A program made the position numbers and the translations under genes. The notes beneath the pieces are model-generated. The model saw only the letters and a program-made list of their open reading frames with translations, was not told where the DNA came from and did no database searches. A stretch of DNA of 64,000 nt. Source: Synechococcus sp. HK05 (GTDB lineage Bacteria > Cyanobacteriota > Cyanobacteriia > PCC-6307 > Cyanobiaceae). Where the stretch lies: NCBI RefSeq assembly GCF_019104765.1, contig NZ_JAHRXJ010000011.1, positions 62,001-126,000 on the forward strand. Reading direction: 5' to 3'. This document shows, in pieces, positions 1-9,300 of this stretch (position 1 is the stretch's first letter; each line of letters begins with the position of its first letter).

Positions 1-450
1 GAGATGCACCGGATCGTGCGCCAAGTGGGACCGCTGCTGCCGGAGGACAAACCCCACTACTTAATGGGTGTGGGCACGCTGCCGGAGATGGCGATCGCCG
101 TGGCCAACGGCTTCGATCTCTTTGATTGTGTGCTGCCCACCCGCCTAGGGCGCCACGGCGCAGCCCTGGTGGGTGGCGAACGCTGGAACCTCAAAAACGC
201 CCGTTTCCGCCACGACCACACGCCCCTTGATCCGAGCTGCAGCTGCCCGGCCTGCACGGTGCACAGCCGCGCCTATCTGCACCACCTGATCAAGACCGAC
301 GAACTCCTGGGCAAGATCCTGCTGAGCCTGCACAACATCACCCAGCTGGTGCGCTTCAGCAGCGCCATGGCCCAAGCCATCCGCGACGGTTGTTTTGCAG
401 AGGATTTCGCTCCTTGGGAACCCGACTCCCCTGCCGCACACACGTGGTAG
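1..450 (+). CDS. tgt: Queuine tRNA-ribosyltransferase (Tgt), C-terminal part, 5' end cut by the window
   Basis: This enzyme exchanges guanine for a queuine precursor at the wobble position of GUN-anticodon tRNAs. About 149 residues are visible and the frame is open to the left edge, so the start lies outside. Family marks are GVGTLPEM, the [12 protein letters not shown] segment, and the zinc site [17 protein letters not shown] with its three Cys and downstream His. psbK follows 30 bp downstream on the same strand, a pairing I recall as common in picocyanobacteria. Identification is firm; only the length is incomplete. Confidence 0.95.
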   Translation, partial: EMHRIVRQVGPLLPEDKPHYLMGVGTLPEMAIAVANGFDLFDCVLPTRLGRHGAALVGGERWNLKNARFRHDHTPLDPSCSCPACTVHSRAYLHHLIKTDELLGKILLSLHNITQLVRFSSAMAQAIRDGCFAEDFAPWEPDSPAAHTW

Positions 451-480
451 CGTCCGCCTCTAGCCAACGAAGATTCCGGG

Positions 481-624
481 ATGGCCGCCTACGCCCTGCA
501 GACCCTGGCCCAGCTGCCCGAGGCCTATCAGGCCTTCGCGCCCCTGGTTGACATCCTGCCAATCATCCCCCTCTTCTTCCTGCTGCTGGCCTTTGTGTGG
601 CAAGCCTCAGTGGGCTTCCGCTGA
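481..624 (+). CDS. psbK: Photosystem II reaction centre protein K (47 aa)
   Basis: A small subunit of the photosystem II core, a single-span thylakoid membrane protein bound near CP43. The 47-residue reading frame starts at ATG and ends [12 protein letters not shown], the typical PsbK C terminus. The [17 protein letters not shown] stretch is the membrane helix; the region before it is the cleaved leader (family knowledge: mature PsbK begins close to a KLPEAY-like motif, here QLPEAYQAF). It lies 30 bp after tgt and is followed by a strong hairpin-plus-T terminator. Confidence 0.95.
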   Translation: MAAYALQTLAQLPEAYQAFAPLVDILPIIPLFFLLLAFVWQASVGFR

Positions 625-670
625 ACCTCAATCCTTGATCTAGCGGCGACGCCGCGCAGGCAAGAGATTT

Positions 671-702
671 GGCGGCAGGGGCCTTGCTCCTGCCGCTTTT
701 TT
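671..702 (+). terminator. Rho-independent terminator after psbK
   Basis: Perfect 8-bp stem GCGGCAGG (672-679) with CCTGCCGC (689-696), a 9-nt loop, and six T directly after it (697-702) on the plus strand. On the minus strand no T run follows the stem, so it serves psbK and not the convergent glycosyltransferase gene. Confidence 0.85.
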
Positions 703-726
703 GCGCGATGGCGCCCCGGCCCGGCC

Positions 727-1482
727 TCAGCCGCGGCGCAGCACCGCCCAGGCGAACGCTGGCAACGCCAACATGCGCCGCCAGCGGCTGGGCTCCTGGA
801 TCAGCCGGTAGAGCCATTCGATCTGCAGCCGCCCCATCCACTCGGGCGCCCGCTGCTTGGTGCCCGACCACACATCAAAACTGCCGCCCACGCCCATCCA
901 CAGGCCCGGCTGGCCGGGGTGAAGCCGCTGAATCCAGGTTTCCTGGCGAGGCACCCCCAGGGCCGCCAACACCAGATCCGGCCGGGCTTGCTGCAACTGC
1001 TGCTCGATGCCCGGCCATTGCTCCGGATCCTGGTAGCCGTGGATGGTGAAGGCCAGATCCAATGCAGGGATCTCAGCCTGGAGCCGCTCCACCAACCGCT
1101 CCATCACCTCGGGGCTAGCCCCCACTAGAGCCACCCGCCACCGGTGAGCGGCGGCATACACCAACAGTTGGCGAGCCAGCTCAATGCCAGGGCTGCGGCG
1201 CACCCGATAGCCCTGCCGTCCGAGGGCCCACACCACACCGGCACCGTCGGGGATCACCAGATCGGCTTGCGCAATGGCGGCACCCAGCTCGGGATTGGCC
1301 CTGGCGGCCATCGTCATTTCAGCGTTGAGCGTCACGATCTGACCGCCGCCGCGCTGCTTGAGTTCCAGCGCGGCGGCAAACACGTTGCTGCTCACCGCAA
1401 CCTGCACGCCCAGCACCGAGGTCACCGTCCACGACGGCGGATCAGCAGGGCCCGTAAAGCCAGTGCGGGACGCATCCGTCGC
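727..1482 (-). CDS. WecG/TagA/CpsF family glycosyltransferase
   Basis: Family GT26 enzymes transfer a sugar (ManNAcA or ManNAc in characterised members) to a lipid-linked acceptor in cell-surface polymer synthesis. The protein shows the family pattern: TLNAEM near residue 50, DLVIPDGAGVVWALG, RSPGIELARQLL, then LGVPRQETWI and MGVGGSFDVWSGTKQRAPEWM near the C terminus. I chose ATG at 1482 (MATDASR, 251 aa); an earlier in-frame ATG at 1491 and one at 1512 would cross the divergent gene's upstream region. The sugar it transfers cannot be read from the sequence. Confidence 0.88.
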   Translation of the reverse strand, partial: ATDASRTGFTGPADPPSWTVTSVLGVQVAVSSNVFAAALELKQRGGGQIVTLNAEMTMAARANPELGAAIAQADLVIPDGAGVVWALGRQGYRVRRSPGIELARQLLVYAAAHRWRVALVGASPEVMERLVERLQAEIPALDLAFTIHGYQDPEQWPGIEQQLQQARPDLVLAALGVPRQETWIQRLHPGQPGLWMGVGGSFDVWSGTKQRAPEWMGRLQIEWLYRLIQEPSRWRRMLALPAFAWAVLRRG

Positions 1483-1553
1483 CATTGATGCCATCGAGCG
1501 CAGAGGCCACACGAGAGAATCTATGGCTGCAGCCCGGTTTCGCCGCGCCCACG

Positions 1554-4500
1554 ATGCTCAGCAGCGCACCCACGGCCAGCACCGCAGCCCCTCTGCAGCT
1601 CAGTGCGGCTGAAGCCTGGCAGCGCCTGCAGGAGCTCGATACCCAGATCAACCGCGTGGTGCTGCAACGGCAGCACCCGATCACCGGCCTATTGCCCGCC
1701 AGCACCGCCCACACGGTGCACGGCAACTACGGCGATGCCTGGGTGCGCGACTGCGTGTATTCGATCCAATGCGTATGGGGCTTGGCCCTGGCGCACCGCC
1801 GCCTGAGTGGCGCCACCACGCGCGTGTTCGAGCTGGAGCAGCGGGTGCTGCAGCTGATGCGCGGCCTGCTCAACGCGATGCTGCGCCAAGCCCACAAGGT
1901 GGAGCGCTTCAAGCACAGCCTCGCGCCGCTGGATGCGCTGCACGCCAAATACGACACCGGCAGCGGTGAACCCGTGGTGCCCGACGACGGCTGGGGACAC
2001 CTGCAGCTCGATGCCACGGCGCTGTTTCTGCTGCAGCTCGCCCAGCTCACGCGCTCCGGCCTGGTGGTGGTGCAAACCAGCCACGAGCGCGATTTCATCC
2101 AAAACCTGGTGTATTACGTGGCCCGCGCCTACCGGGTGCGCGACTACGGCATCTGGGAGCGGGGCGACAAGGGCAACCACGGCCTGCCCGAACGCAATGC
2201 CAGCTCGATCGGCCTGGTGAAAGCGGCGCTGGAAGCGCTGGAAGGCCTCGATCTCTACGGCCCCCACGGCGATGGCCAGTGCGGCCTGCACATCCCCCAC
2301 GACGCGATCGTGCGGCTGCGCCGCGCCCTCACCGGTCTGCTGCCGCGGGAATCGGCCAGCAAGGAGGTGGATGCGGCCTGTCTCTCGGTGATCGGCTACC
2401 CCGCCTGGGCAGTGGAGGATCCGGCCCTGGTGGAACGCACCCGCCGCAAGATCCGCAGCGAGCTGGGCGGGCCCTACGGCTACAAGCGCTTCCGCCGCGA
2501 CGGTCACCAAACGGTGGTGGAAGACCACAACCGCCTCCACTACGAGCGCGAGGAACTGGCCCAGTTCGAGCACATCGAATGCGAGTGGCCGCTGTTCCTG
2601 GCGTACGAACTGATCACCGCCTGCTGCGAGGAACGCTGGAACGAGGCCTGGCAATGGCGTGAACGGTTGCGCCAGGTGGCCGTGAGTGTGGATGGGGTGG
2701 AGCTCCTCCCGGAGCTGTATGTGGTGCCGAAGCAGGCTGTAGAAGCTGAGCGGCTTCAGCCCGGCAGCCAGGAGCGGGTGCCCAACGACAACGTGCCGTT
2801 GCTCTGGACCCAGAGCCTCACCTGGCTCGGCGATTTGATGCTGATGGGCCTGCTGCAGCCTGAGGATCTCGACCCCAGCGGTCGCCGGCTGGGCTGCAGC
2901 CTTGGGGCTGATCAGGTGCTGGTGAGCTTCGTGCCGGCACGTGAACACATCGCCGCCGCCCTCGAGCAGGCCGGTCTGGCGGTGACCCGCCCCGGTGAGG
3001 TGGCCATTGCCAGCTCCGCCGAACTGGGCAAGCGCATGGCCGCCGTGGGCGCCAATCCGCGGCTGGGTCTGAGCGGCCACCCGCCGCTGCGCATGGAAAC
3101 GATGGTGACGGCCCGGCTCTATCGCCAGGCCGGCCAGGCCCTGGCCTTCCTACCGGCGGTGTTGGAAGAGAGCACCTACTACCTCTCCGACGACCCCGAA
3201 CTGTTGGTGGACGCCGTAGAGAGTGAGATCAGCCAACTGCAACGCCATTGGCGCGGCGTGGGGGCACCGGTGCTGCTCATCCCTGTGGAAGAAGGCCCGT
3301 TCCAGCGCAACCCGGATTCGTTTCTGCGCCTCGGGGAGCAATTGCGCTCGGGCCTGATGCAGGGTGTGGCAGTGCAGCTGGCGCCGTTGCCGGAGCTGAT
3401 GGAGCAGGCCAGCTGGGCCGAACTTCCAGCAGAAGCCACACCTCAGAGCTCGCGGCCCGCGCTGAGCGCACCCGCCCTGCTGCAAGCCAGCACCGAGCAG
3501 CAACCGCTCACCGCCGCAGAAGAGCAGGAACTGGAGGAATCCGCGGTGGAGGCACTCACCGAGCGGCTCTGGCAGAGCCACTCACTCCCGGAGCAGGCAG
3601 AACTGCTCGAACAGCTGGTGCATCGGCTCGGCCTGGAGGCCGAGCTCAGCGGCCCCGGCGGCAGCGCCACGCCGCAAACACTGCTCGAGGAGATCTACCG
3701 GCGCGCGCTGGCCGATGCGAATTGGAATGTGGTACGCCGCTGCGGCGGCTCCCTGGGCCTGGTGCACCCGCAACTGGAAGACGCCCTCACAGATCTTCTG
3801 GTGCGCCAAAAGCAGGTGGTGGTGGGCCGCAACTACACCCATGAATCGCTGCTCAGCCAACCCACCGGCAGCCAAACGATCGCGGCGATGATCCAGCGCT
3901 ACAGCGGTGAAGACGGCCGCGAGTGGATGCTGCAACAGGAGCTTCTGCTCGCCCTCGATGGCGTGGCCCGGCGAGAACCGGCCCTGCTCAGCGGCAGCCT
4001 CACCCTGCAGCTGGGTCAGCTGCTGCTGCTGCTCACCAGCGAACTGGCGGGCGAGCGCGACCTCACGCCGATCGAAGCTTTCGAAGCCCTCTGCGATGAG
4101 CCCCCCCACGCGATCCGGCGCCGCTTGCAGCAGGTGCTGCGCGATGTGGAGCACGCCAAGGCAGCCCTGCAGCGCAAGGAACAGCTGCATGTGAGCGGCC
4201 GCGTGCGCTGGGAAGCGCCCGATCCCCTGGAGGAGCTGCCCAAGAGCGGTTGCTGGCTCAAGCACCGCGAGCGCATGGGGGCGTTGCAGATCGTGCCGCG
4301 CCATTTCCACCCCGGCATCTGGGAGCTGCTGCACCACTGCCGCGGCCTGGTGATCGGCGACAAGCTCGAGCGCCGCAACCGGCTGGAGAGCGCCCTGCTC
4401 AAGGAGAAAACCCCGGGGGAGCGCAACTTCGCCACCCACGTGGAGCACCTGCTCAGCAAGATCGAGGCGCCGGAATACCGGCGCCTGTGCGTGGAAACGC

Positions 4501-4748
4501 TGATCACCCTGATTGCGTTTGTGGATGCCAACCCACAGGTGCGTTTCGACGACGACCTGGCCCTCGATGTGGTGGTGGGCCACGCCGTACGGGTGGGCTG
4601 GCAGCAGCAGCACCCGGAGCAAGCTCCAGAGGATTACCCAACCCACAAAGCCGAAGCCTGGGATGGCTTCTATCGCTCCTCACCCGCCCAGTGCCGCCGC
4701 TGGCAGCTGCTGGCGCTCAAGGAACTGGCAGAACTCCAGCCGGCCTAA
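1554..4748 (+). CDS. GH15-like / phosphorylase-kinase-alpha-like (alpha/alpha)6-barrel protein (1064 aa)
   Basis: The N-terminal 400 or so residues match the glucoamylase-like barrel shared by GH15 enzymes and phosphorylase kinase alpha/beta subunits: HGNYGDAWVRDCVY, DDGWGHLQLDATALFLL, IWERGDKGNHGLPERNASSIG and NDNVPLLWTQSLTWLGDL. The C-terminal half has no catalytic motif that I recognise. Family knowledge suggests carbohydrate binding or alpha-glucan hydrolysis, and glycogen metabolism is a reasonable but unproven guess. I chose ATG 1554 (MLSSAPT); TTG 1485 and ATG 1488 are upstream alternatives that would nearly meet the divergent glycosyltransferase start. The stop overlaps the convergent oxidoreductase by 4 bp. 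Confidence 0.82.
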   Translation: MLSSAPTASTAAPLQLSAAEAWQRLQELDTQINRVVLQRQHPITGLLPASTAHTVHGNYGDAWVRDCVYSIQCVWGLALAHRRLSGATTRVFELEQRVLQLMRGLLNAMLRQAHKVERFKHSLAPLDALHAKYDTGSGEPVVPDDGWGHLQLDATALFLLQLAQLTRSGLVVVQTSHERDFIQNLVYYVARAYRVRDYGIWERGDKGNHGLPERNASSIGLVKAALEALEGLDLYGPHGDGQCGLHIPHDAIVRLRRALTGLLPRESASKEVDAACLSVIGYPAWAVEDPALVERTRRKIRSELGGPYGYKRFRRDGHQTVVEDHNRLHYEREELAQFEHIECEWPLFLAYELITACCEERWNEAWQWRERLRQVAVSVDGVELLPELYVVPKQAVEAERLQPGSQERVPNDNVPLLWTQSLTWLGDLMLMGLLQPEDLDPSGRRLGCSLGADQVLVSFVPAREHIAAALEQAGLAVTRPGEVAIASSAELGKRMAAVGANPRLGLSGHPPLRMETMVTARLYRQAGQALAFLPAVLEESTYYLSDDPELLVDAVESEISQLQRHWRGVGAPVLLIPVEEGPFQRNPDSFLRLGEQLRSGLMQGVAVQLAPLPELMEQASWAELPAEATPQSSRPALSAPALLQASTEQQPLTAAEEQELEESAVEALTERLWQSHSLPEQAELLEQLVHRLGLEAELSGPGGSATPQTLLEEIYRRALADANWNVVRRCGGSLGLVHPQLEDALTDLLVRQKQVVVGRNYTHESLLSQPTGSQTIAAMIQRYSGEDGREWMLQQELLLALDGVARREPALLSGSLTLQLGQLLLLLTSELAGERDLTPIEAFEALCDEPPHAIRRRLQQVLRDVEHAKAALQRKEQLHVSGRVRWEAPDPLEELPKSGCWLKHRERMGALQIVPRHFHPGIWELLHHCRGLVIGDKLERRNRLESALLKEKTPGERNFATHVEHLLSKIEAPEYRRLCVETLITLIAFVDANPQVRFDDDLALDVVVGHAVRVGWQQQHPEQAPEDYPTHKAEAWDGFYRSSPAQCRRWQLLALKELAELQPA

Positions 4749-5737
4749 ATCGGCTCAGCCAGGGTCATGCAGAGCGTGGGCTGCTCCACGCACTGCTCGA
4801 TCAGATCGGCGAGCAGCAGCGCGCGGGAGGCCTGCGGGCCATCCACCGCCGGCTGCTCCTCGCCGCGCACGCACTGGAGGAAGTGCTCCAGCTCAGCCAC
4901 CAACGGATCCACCGGCGAGGTGCTCACCTCTTCGATAAAGCCGTCGTTGCGATACAGCAGCTCGCCGTGATCAGCGGTGAACGAGAGCTGGGTGCGGCGG
5001 TGGATCTGCAGGCTGCGGTTGAGGAAATCGGTTTCCACCAAGGCGCTGCGGCAGTGGGCCGAGAGGCTGCGGATCTTGCGGTGAGCCATCTTGCTGGCGG
5101 TGAGGCTGGCCACCACACCGTTGGCAAAACCGAGGGTGGCGTTCACGTAATCGATCGGGCCTTCGGCACTGCGGCCGCCGGCGGCCGCCAGACGCACCAC
5201 CTTCGAGCCCGCCAGCTCAAGCACCAGGTCGATGTCGTGGATCATCAGATCCAGCACCACCGACACGTCATTGGCGCGGTCGGGATTGGGGCTGTGGCGG
5301 CGGGCCTCCAGCACCACCACTTCTTCATTCGCCACCACCTTCACCAGCTCGCGGAAGGCGGGGTTGAAGCGCTCGATGTGGCCCACCTGCAGCAGCCGGC
5401 CAGCCCGATCGGCGGCAGCACTGAGCTCCGTGGCCTCCTCCTGGGTGGCAGCGATCGGCTTCTCGATCAGCACGTGCACGCCGGCGTTGAAGCAGGCCAT
5501 GCCCACGCGGTGGTGCAAGAGGGTGGGCACGGCGATACACACCGCCTCCACCTCACGCAGCATCTCCTCGTAGCTGGCAAACCAGCGGCAGCCGAACTGC
5601 TCCACCGCCAGCTGCCCCCGATCCGGATCGGGATCGGCCACCCCCACCAGCTCGGCATCGCGCAGCAGGCTGAGCACCCGGGCGTGGTGCCAGCCCATGT
5701 TTCCGATTCCGATCACTCCAACGCGAACCGGCTGCAT
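4745..5737 (-). CDS. Gfo/Idh/MocA family NAD(P)-dependent oxidoreductase
   Basis: 330 residues. The N-terminal Rossmann fold has GVIGIGNMGWHHARV (dinucleotide loop, residues 7-21) and the family signature IEKPIA about residue 90, whose Lys is catalytic in characterised members. VGHIERFNPA is typical of the subgroup that includes UDP-N-acetylglucosamine 3-dehydrogenases such as WlbA, so a nucleotide-sugar or inositol-type substrate is likely. The exact substrate is not readable. ATG at 5737. It converges on the GH15-like gene with a 4-bp overlap and follows the CNNM-type gene on the same strand. Confidence 0.85.
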   Translation of the reverse strand: MQPVRVGVIGIGNMGWHHARVLSLLRDAELVGVADPDPDRGQLAVEQFGCRWFASYEEMLREVEAVCIAVPTLLHHRVGMACFNAGVHVLIEKPIAATQEEATELSAAADRAGRLLQVGHIERFNPAFRELVKVVANEEVVVLEARRHSPNPDRANDVSVVLDLMIHDIDLVLELAGSKVVRLAAAGGRSAEGPIDYVNATLGFANGVVASLTASKMAHRKIRSLSAHCRSALVETDFLNRSLQIHRRTQLSFTADHGELLYRNDGFIEEVSTSPVDPLVAELEHFLQCVRGEEQPAVDGPQASRALLLADLIEQCVEQPTLCMTLAEPI

Positions 5738-5771
5738 GGCGCTGGCGATCAGACGCAGCGATTATCGCGGA

Positions 5772-7064
5772 TCAACCCTCTTCGGGGTCGGGTTCCACGG
5801 CACGGCGCGTGATCTCCACCCGCTCGATGCGCGGGCCGTCCATCGCCATGATCAAAAACTGATGGCCCTTCCAGCGCAGGCTCTCGCCCGGAGCGGGGAT
5901 GTGCTGCAAGCGCTCAAGGAGGAACCCCGCCAAGGTGTGGTGCTCGTCGGATTCGGGCAGCTGCAGGCCCAGTTCGCGGTTGAGTTCATAGATCTCCAGA
6001 TCGCCGGCCACCAGCCAGCTGTGCTCCTGGAGCTGCTGGAGATCGTCTTCCGGGTTTTCGGGGTCTTCCTCGTCGCCCACGATCTCGCTGGTGAGATCGG
6101 AGATGGTGACTAGCCCCTCCGTGCCGCCGTGCTCATCCACCACCACCAGCAGCGGTTCGCCGCTGCGGATCACGGGCAGCAATTCGGCCAAGGGGGTGGT
6201 CTCCTGCACCGTCGTCACCGGCGTGACATAGGGCGCCAGGGGTGAATCACTGCGCAGCAATCCTTTGGCGATGGGTTCTGCCAGGCGGCGCAGATCGAGC
6301 AGGCCGCGCACGTCATCGAGGGAGCTGCCGATCACGGGGAAGCGGGCGTGGTGGGTGCTGTGCACCGCCTCCATCAGCTCCGCGAAGCGCACCTCCAACG
6401 GCAGGGTGACCATGCCGGAGCGGGGCACCATCACCTCGCGCACCTGGGTGTCGCGCAGGGAGAAGAGGCCCTCGAGCATGTCGCGCTCATCGGGCATCAA
6501 GCCGATCACGCTGTTGGATTCGATCAGCGTTTCCAGCTCGCCGGCCGAGAGGGCCGGCACCAGCTCATCCCAGTTGCGCGGCAGCCCAAGCAGCCGCAGC
6601 AGGCCATTGCCCATGCGCTCCAGCACCACCAGCACGGGGCCCAGGCTGCGCATCACCGCCTCGAGCACAGGCGCCAGGCGCAAGGCGGTGGCCTCCGGGC
6701 GGTGCAGCACCCACGCCTTGGGCACCAGGCCGCCGAGCAGTGTGGCCAGCGCCACCAACGCCAGGAACAGCACCCCATCGAGCCAGGCCTGCCCAAGCCA
6801 GGCACCGGCGGGGCCCGCACCCCAGCGTTCCGCCAGACCCCGGCCCGTCCAACCCAGGGCCACCAGGGCCAAGGTCATCCCCAGTTGGGTGGTCACCAGC
6901 GCGCGCCGCAGCCGCCGCTGCAAACGCGCCACCGCCGTCGCCCCTCGCTCGCCATCAGCCTCGAGCAATTGCACCCGCGTAGGCCGCAGCCGGATCAGGG
7001 CGAATTCCGAGGCAGCGAAGAAGGCCAGCAGGAGCAGCAGGGCCGCCGGTGCCAGGAATCGCAT
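5772..7064 (-). CDS. CNNM/CorC-type transporter-associated protein: DUF21 membrane domain, CBS pair, CorC_HlyC domain
   Basis: 430 residues. The first 150 or so hold an ASEFALIRLRPTRV amphipathic start and hydrophobic segments of the DUF21 (CNNM) domain. A tandem CBS module follows (REVMVPRSGMVTL and LLVVVDEHGGTEGLVTISDL), then a C-terminal CorC_HlyC domain (EHHTLAGFLLERLQHIP). Relatives act in Mg2+ or Co2+ transport or resistance; older annotation calls them hemolysins. I chose ATG 7064; an in-frame TTG at 7073 would abut the tRNA gene. Confidence 0.88.
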   Translation of the reverse strand: MRFLAPAALLLLLAFFAASEFALIRLRPTRVQLLEADGERGATAVARLQRRLRRALVTTQLGMTLALVALGWTGRGLAERWGAGPAGAWLGQAWLDGVLFLALVALATLLGGLVPKAWVLHRPEATALRLAPVLEAVMRSLGPVLVVLERMGNGLLRLLGLPRNWDELVPALSAGELETLIESNSVIGLMPDERDMLEGLFSLRDTQVREVMVPRSGMVTLPLEVRFAELMEAVHSTHHARFPVIGSSLDDVRGLLDLRRLAEPIAKGLLRSDSPLAPYVTPVTTVQETTPLAELLPVIRSGEPLLVVVDEHGGTEGLVTISDLTSEIVGDEEDPENPEDDLQQLQEHSWLVAGDLEIYELNRELGLQLPESDEHHTLAGFLLERLQHIPAPGESLRWKGHQFLIMAMDGPRIERVEITRRAVEPDPEEG

Positions 7065-7074
7065 CGGGTTCAAA

Positions 7075-7147
7075 TGGGGGTCGCGAGGATCGAACTCGCC
7101 TAAGGCGGATTATGAGTCCGCTGCATTCACCAGATTGCTAGACCCCC
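7075..7147 (-). tRNA. tRNA with CAT anticodon (elongator tRNA-Met, or tRNA-Ile2 if lysidinylated)
   Basis: Read on the minus strand: acceptor stem GGGGGTC (7147-7141) pairs with GACCCCC (7082-7076); anticodon stem GCGGA/TCCGC encloses loop CTCATAA with anticodon CAT; T arm GCGAG-TTCGATC-CTCGC. The discriminator is A (7075) and no CCA is encoded. It lacks the initiator pattern of an unpaired first acceptor base. Both elongator Met and Ile2 tRNAs can carry CAT, so isotype is open. It lies 10 bp upstream of the CNNM-type gene on the same strand. Confidence 0.9.
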
Positions 7148-7170
7148 GTGCGGCAAGCCGCAGGGCGTGT

Positions 7171-7728
7171 CTACCACAGGCCTCGGATCACCCGTGAACC
7201 CGGTTGCGGCCAGCTGGGCGGGGTGCTCTGGGCAGTGCAGCTGCCCTGGGGCAGGCCCTGGCAGAAGCCGTTGTTCACGTCGGCGGTGCGCCACGGCATC
7301 GGGTTGCTCTGCTCCTCCAACAGCACTTGATAGGTGTTTTCCAGGGCCGAGCCATCCCACACGATCGTTTGATCGGGGAAGCCGAAACCCATCACCTTGG
7401 TGCCATCGCCCCCACCCATGGCGATGCCAAGGATGTCGGTGATCTGGTGGGTGATGTCGATGCCACGGGCGTAAGGCGAGGTGTAGCTGTAGAAGCGACG
7501 CTCCACCAGCTGCGGGGTGGTGACCACAGGGCCGCAGCGCGTGACCTCCACCGGGCCCGAGGCATTCATGCCCGCCGGACCGGAGCCGGCGAGGGGTGCC
7601 TCGAGGGTGGTGGTGCACACCACAGGACCAGCCGCGGCAGGGCGTGAGCCCAGACCACTCGCCAGCAGGGCTTGGGCCAGCAGCAACCCAGGCGCCAACA
7701 CCCAGCGAACGGAACAAGGCCAGCCCAT
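7171..7728 (-). CDS. Secreted protein of unknown function
   Basis: 185 residues. The start MGWPCSVRWVLAPGLLLAQA is a signal peptide with a likely cleavage around PAAAG. The mature part has several Cys (VVCTTTLEA, VTRCGPVV, GFCQGLPQG, SCTAQS) that could pair in the periplasm, and a central RRFYSYTSPYARGIDITHQI segment. I recognise no catalytic motif. It looks like a conserved cyanobacterial exported protein. I preferred ATG 7728 over GTG 7746. It lies 23 bp upstream of the tRNA gene on the same strand and is divergent from pyrE. Confidence 0.7.
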   Translation of the reverse strand: MGWPCSVRWVLAPGLLLAQALLASGLGSRPAAAGPVVCTTTLEAPLAGSGPAGMNASGPVEVTRCGPVVTTPQLVERRFYSYTSPYARGIDITHQITDILGIAMGGGDGTKVMGFGFPDQTIVWDGSALENTYQVLLEEQSNPMPWRTADVNNGFCQGLPQGSCTAQSTPPSWPQPGSRVIRGLW

Positions 7729-7789
7729 CGATCGCCCGCGACACACGCTGGGCGCAAACTAGACAGCTCAACCGCCTGACGCCAGAGGC

Positions 7790-8383
7790 ATGACCCAGCT
7801 GCCAACCCTTCCCCAGGCCAGCGCTGAGCAACGGCAGTTGCTGCTGCGCCTGCTGGCGGAGCGGGCTTACCGGCACGGCACATTCACGCTGGCATCGGGC
7901 CGCACCAGCGATCACTACGTGAACTGCAAGCCGGTGAGCCTCAGCGGCGAAGGGCTGGCCCTGCTCTCAGCCCAGATGCTCGAGCTGGTGGAGCCCGAGG
8001 CCGTAGCGGTAGCCGGCCTCACCCTCGGCGCTGATCCACTGGTGAGCGGCGTGGCGGTGGCAGCAGCCCTGAGCGGCCGCGCCCTCGACGCCCTGATCGT
8101 GCGCAAGGAAGCCAAAGGCCATGGCACCGGCGCCTGGCTCGAGGGCCCCCTGCCGGAGCCCGGCAGCTGCATCACAGTGCTGGAAGACGTGGTGACCACC
8201 GGCGGCTCCTCCCTAAAAGCCGTGAACCAACTGCGCGAGGCCGGCTACAGCGTGAACCGGGTGGTGACGATCGTGGACCGCCAGGAAGGCGGCCTCGAAG
8301 CGATGACCGCCGCCGGGCTGGAGCTCAAGAGCCTGTTTCTGCTGGAAGAGGTGGCCGCCGTTTCCGCCGCGAGCCGATCATGA
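7790..8383 (+). CDS. pyrE: Orotate phosphoribosyltransferase
   Basis: Converts orotate and PRPP to orotidine 5'-monophosphate in pyrimidine synthesis. 197 residues, usual family length. The PRPP-binding loop is [12 protein letters not shown] (near residues 130-141), [14 protein letters not shown] is the orotate-site segment, and [11 protein letters not shown] carries the catalytic flexible loop. The stop overlaps the next start in an ATGA, so ygfZ is probably translationally coupled. Confidence 0.95.
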   Translation: MTQLPTLPQASAEQRQLLLRLLAERAYRHGTFTLASGRTSDHYVNCKPVSLSGEGLALLSAQMLELVEPEAVAVAGLTLGADPLVSGVAVAAALSGRALDALIVRKEAKGHGTGAWLEGPLPEPGSCITVLEDVVTTGGSSLKAVNQLREAGYSVNRVVTIVDRQEGGLEAMTAAGLELKSLFLLEEVAAVSAASRS

Positions 8384-9297
8384 GCGCTGCCAGCCCGGCC
8401 CGCTGGAGCACACCGATCAGTCGCATCCGGCTGGAGGGAGCGGACGCGCGGCGGTTTCTGCATGGGCAGAGCAGTCAGGCCATCGAGCTGGCGGCCAGCG
8501 GCGCTTGCATGCCCACCTGCCTGATCAGCCCCACCGGCCGGATGCGCGCCCTGGCGCTGGTGTGCCTGGATGAAGGCGGCGCCGATCTGCTGGTGCTGGA
8601 GGGCGATGGGGCGGCTGTGCATCAGGCCCTCGATCGCGTGCTGTTCCCAGCCGATCGCGTGAAGCTTGGCCCCGTTGAGGCCGCCACGCTGGTGCGTTGG
8701 ATCGGCGCAGCCGCCAGCGAGCTGAGCCCTGCGCTGCTCAACCCCGGCGTGGATCTCGGAGCGGGCAGCGAGCAACCGGCCTGGCTGCAGCAGCCCGGCG
8801 AGCCCCTGCCAGCCTGGCTGGAGGCCCTGCCAGAGCTGAGCGCCGAGGCCGTGGAGCAGCAACGGCTGCGCCAGGGATTTCCTGCAGCCCCTGGGGAACT
8901 CAACGACAGCACCAACCCCTTTGAGCTGGGACTCGCCCCCTGGGTGAGCCTCAACAAGGGCTGCTACGTGGGCCAGGAAACCCTGGCCAAGCTCGCCACC
9001 TACGACGGCGTGAAACAGCAATTGCGGGGCTGGCGCACCAGCCGCACCGGCCCTGCGGCGGCCGAAGCTTGCGCCCCAGGAACCACCCTCACCACGGCGG
9101 CCGGCGAGCGGGCCGGCGTGATCACCTCCGCGTTGGCGGGGTCCGATGGCATCGAGGGATTAGCCCTGGTGCGCCGCGCTGCACTGGAAGAGCCGCAGCT
9201 GCTGGCCAACGGCAGCAACACCGAGGCCCTAACCCTGGAGATCCAGGTACCCGCAGGCTTCGTGGCACCGCCGGTGGGTGCGGGCGGCCAGGGCTGA
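8380..9297 (+). CDS. ygfZ: YgfZ/GcvT-fold folate-binding protein
   Basis: Family members bind tetrahydrofolate and help maintain or repair Fe-S cluster enzymes. 305 residues with the diagnostic motif KGCYVGQE around residue 193, including its conserved Cys. The N-terminal HGQSSQAI segment resembles the GcvT-like barrel start. It overlaps pyrE by 4 bp and is convergent with the RecB-like nuclease gene, 3 bp away. The role is inferred from bacterial YgfZ. Confidence 0.9.
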   Translation: MSAASPARWSTPISRIRLEGADARRFLHGQSSQAIELAASGACMPTCLISPTGRMRALALVCLDEGGADLLVLEGDGAAVHQALDRVLFPADRVKLGPVEAATLVRWIGAAASELSPALLNPGVDLGAGSEQPAWLQQPGEPLPAWLEALPELSAEAVEQQRLRQGFPAAPGELNDSTNPFELGLAPWVSLNKGCYVGQETLAKLATYDGVKQQLRGWRTSRTGPAAAEACAPGTTLTTAAGERAGVITSALAGSDGIEGLALVRRAALEEPQLLANGSNTEALTLEIQVPAGFVAPPVGAGGQG

Positions 9298-9300
9298 AGC

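Noticed and set aside
1689-3080. 463-codon minus-strand frame inside the GH15-like gene
   Set aside because: Composition-driven shadow frame; the plus-strand product shows clear family motifs.
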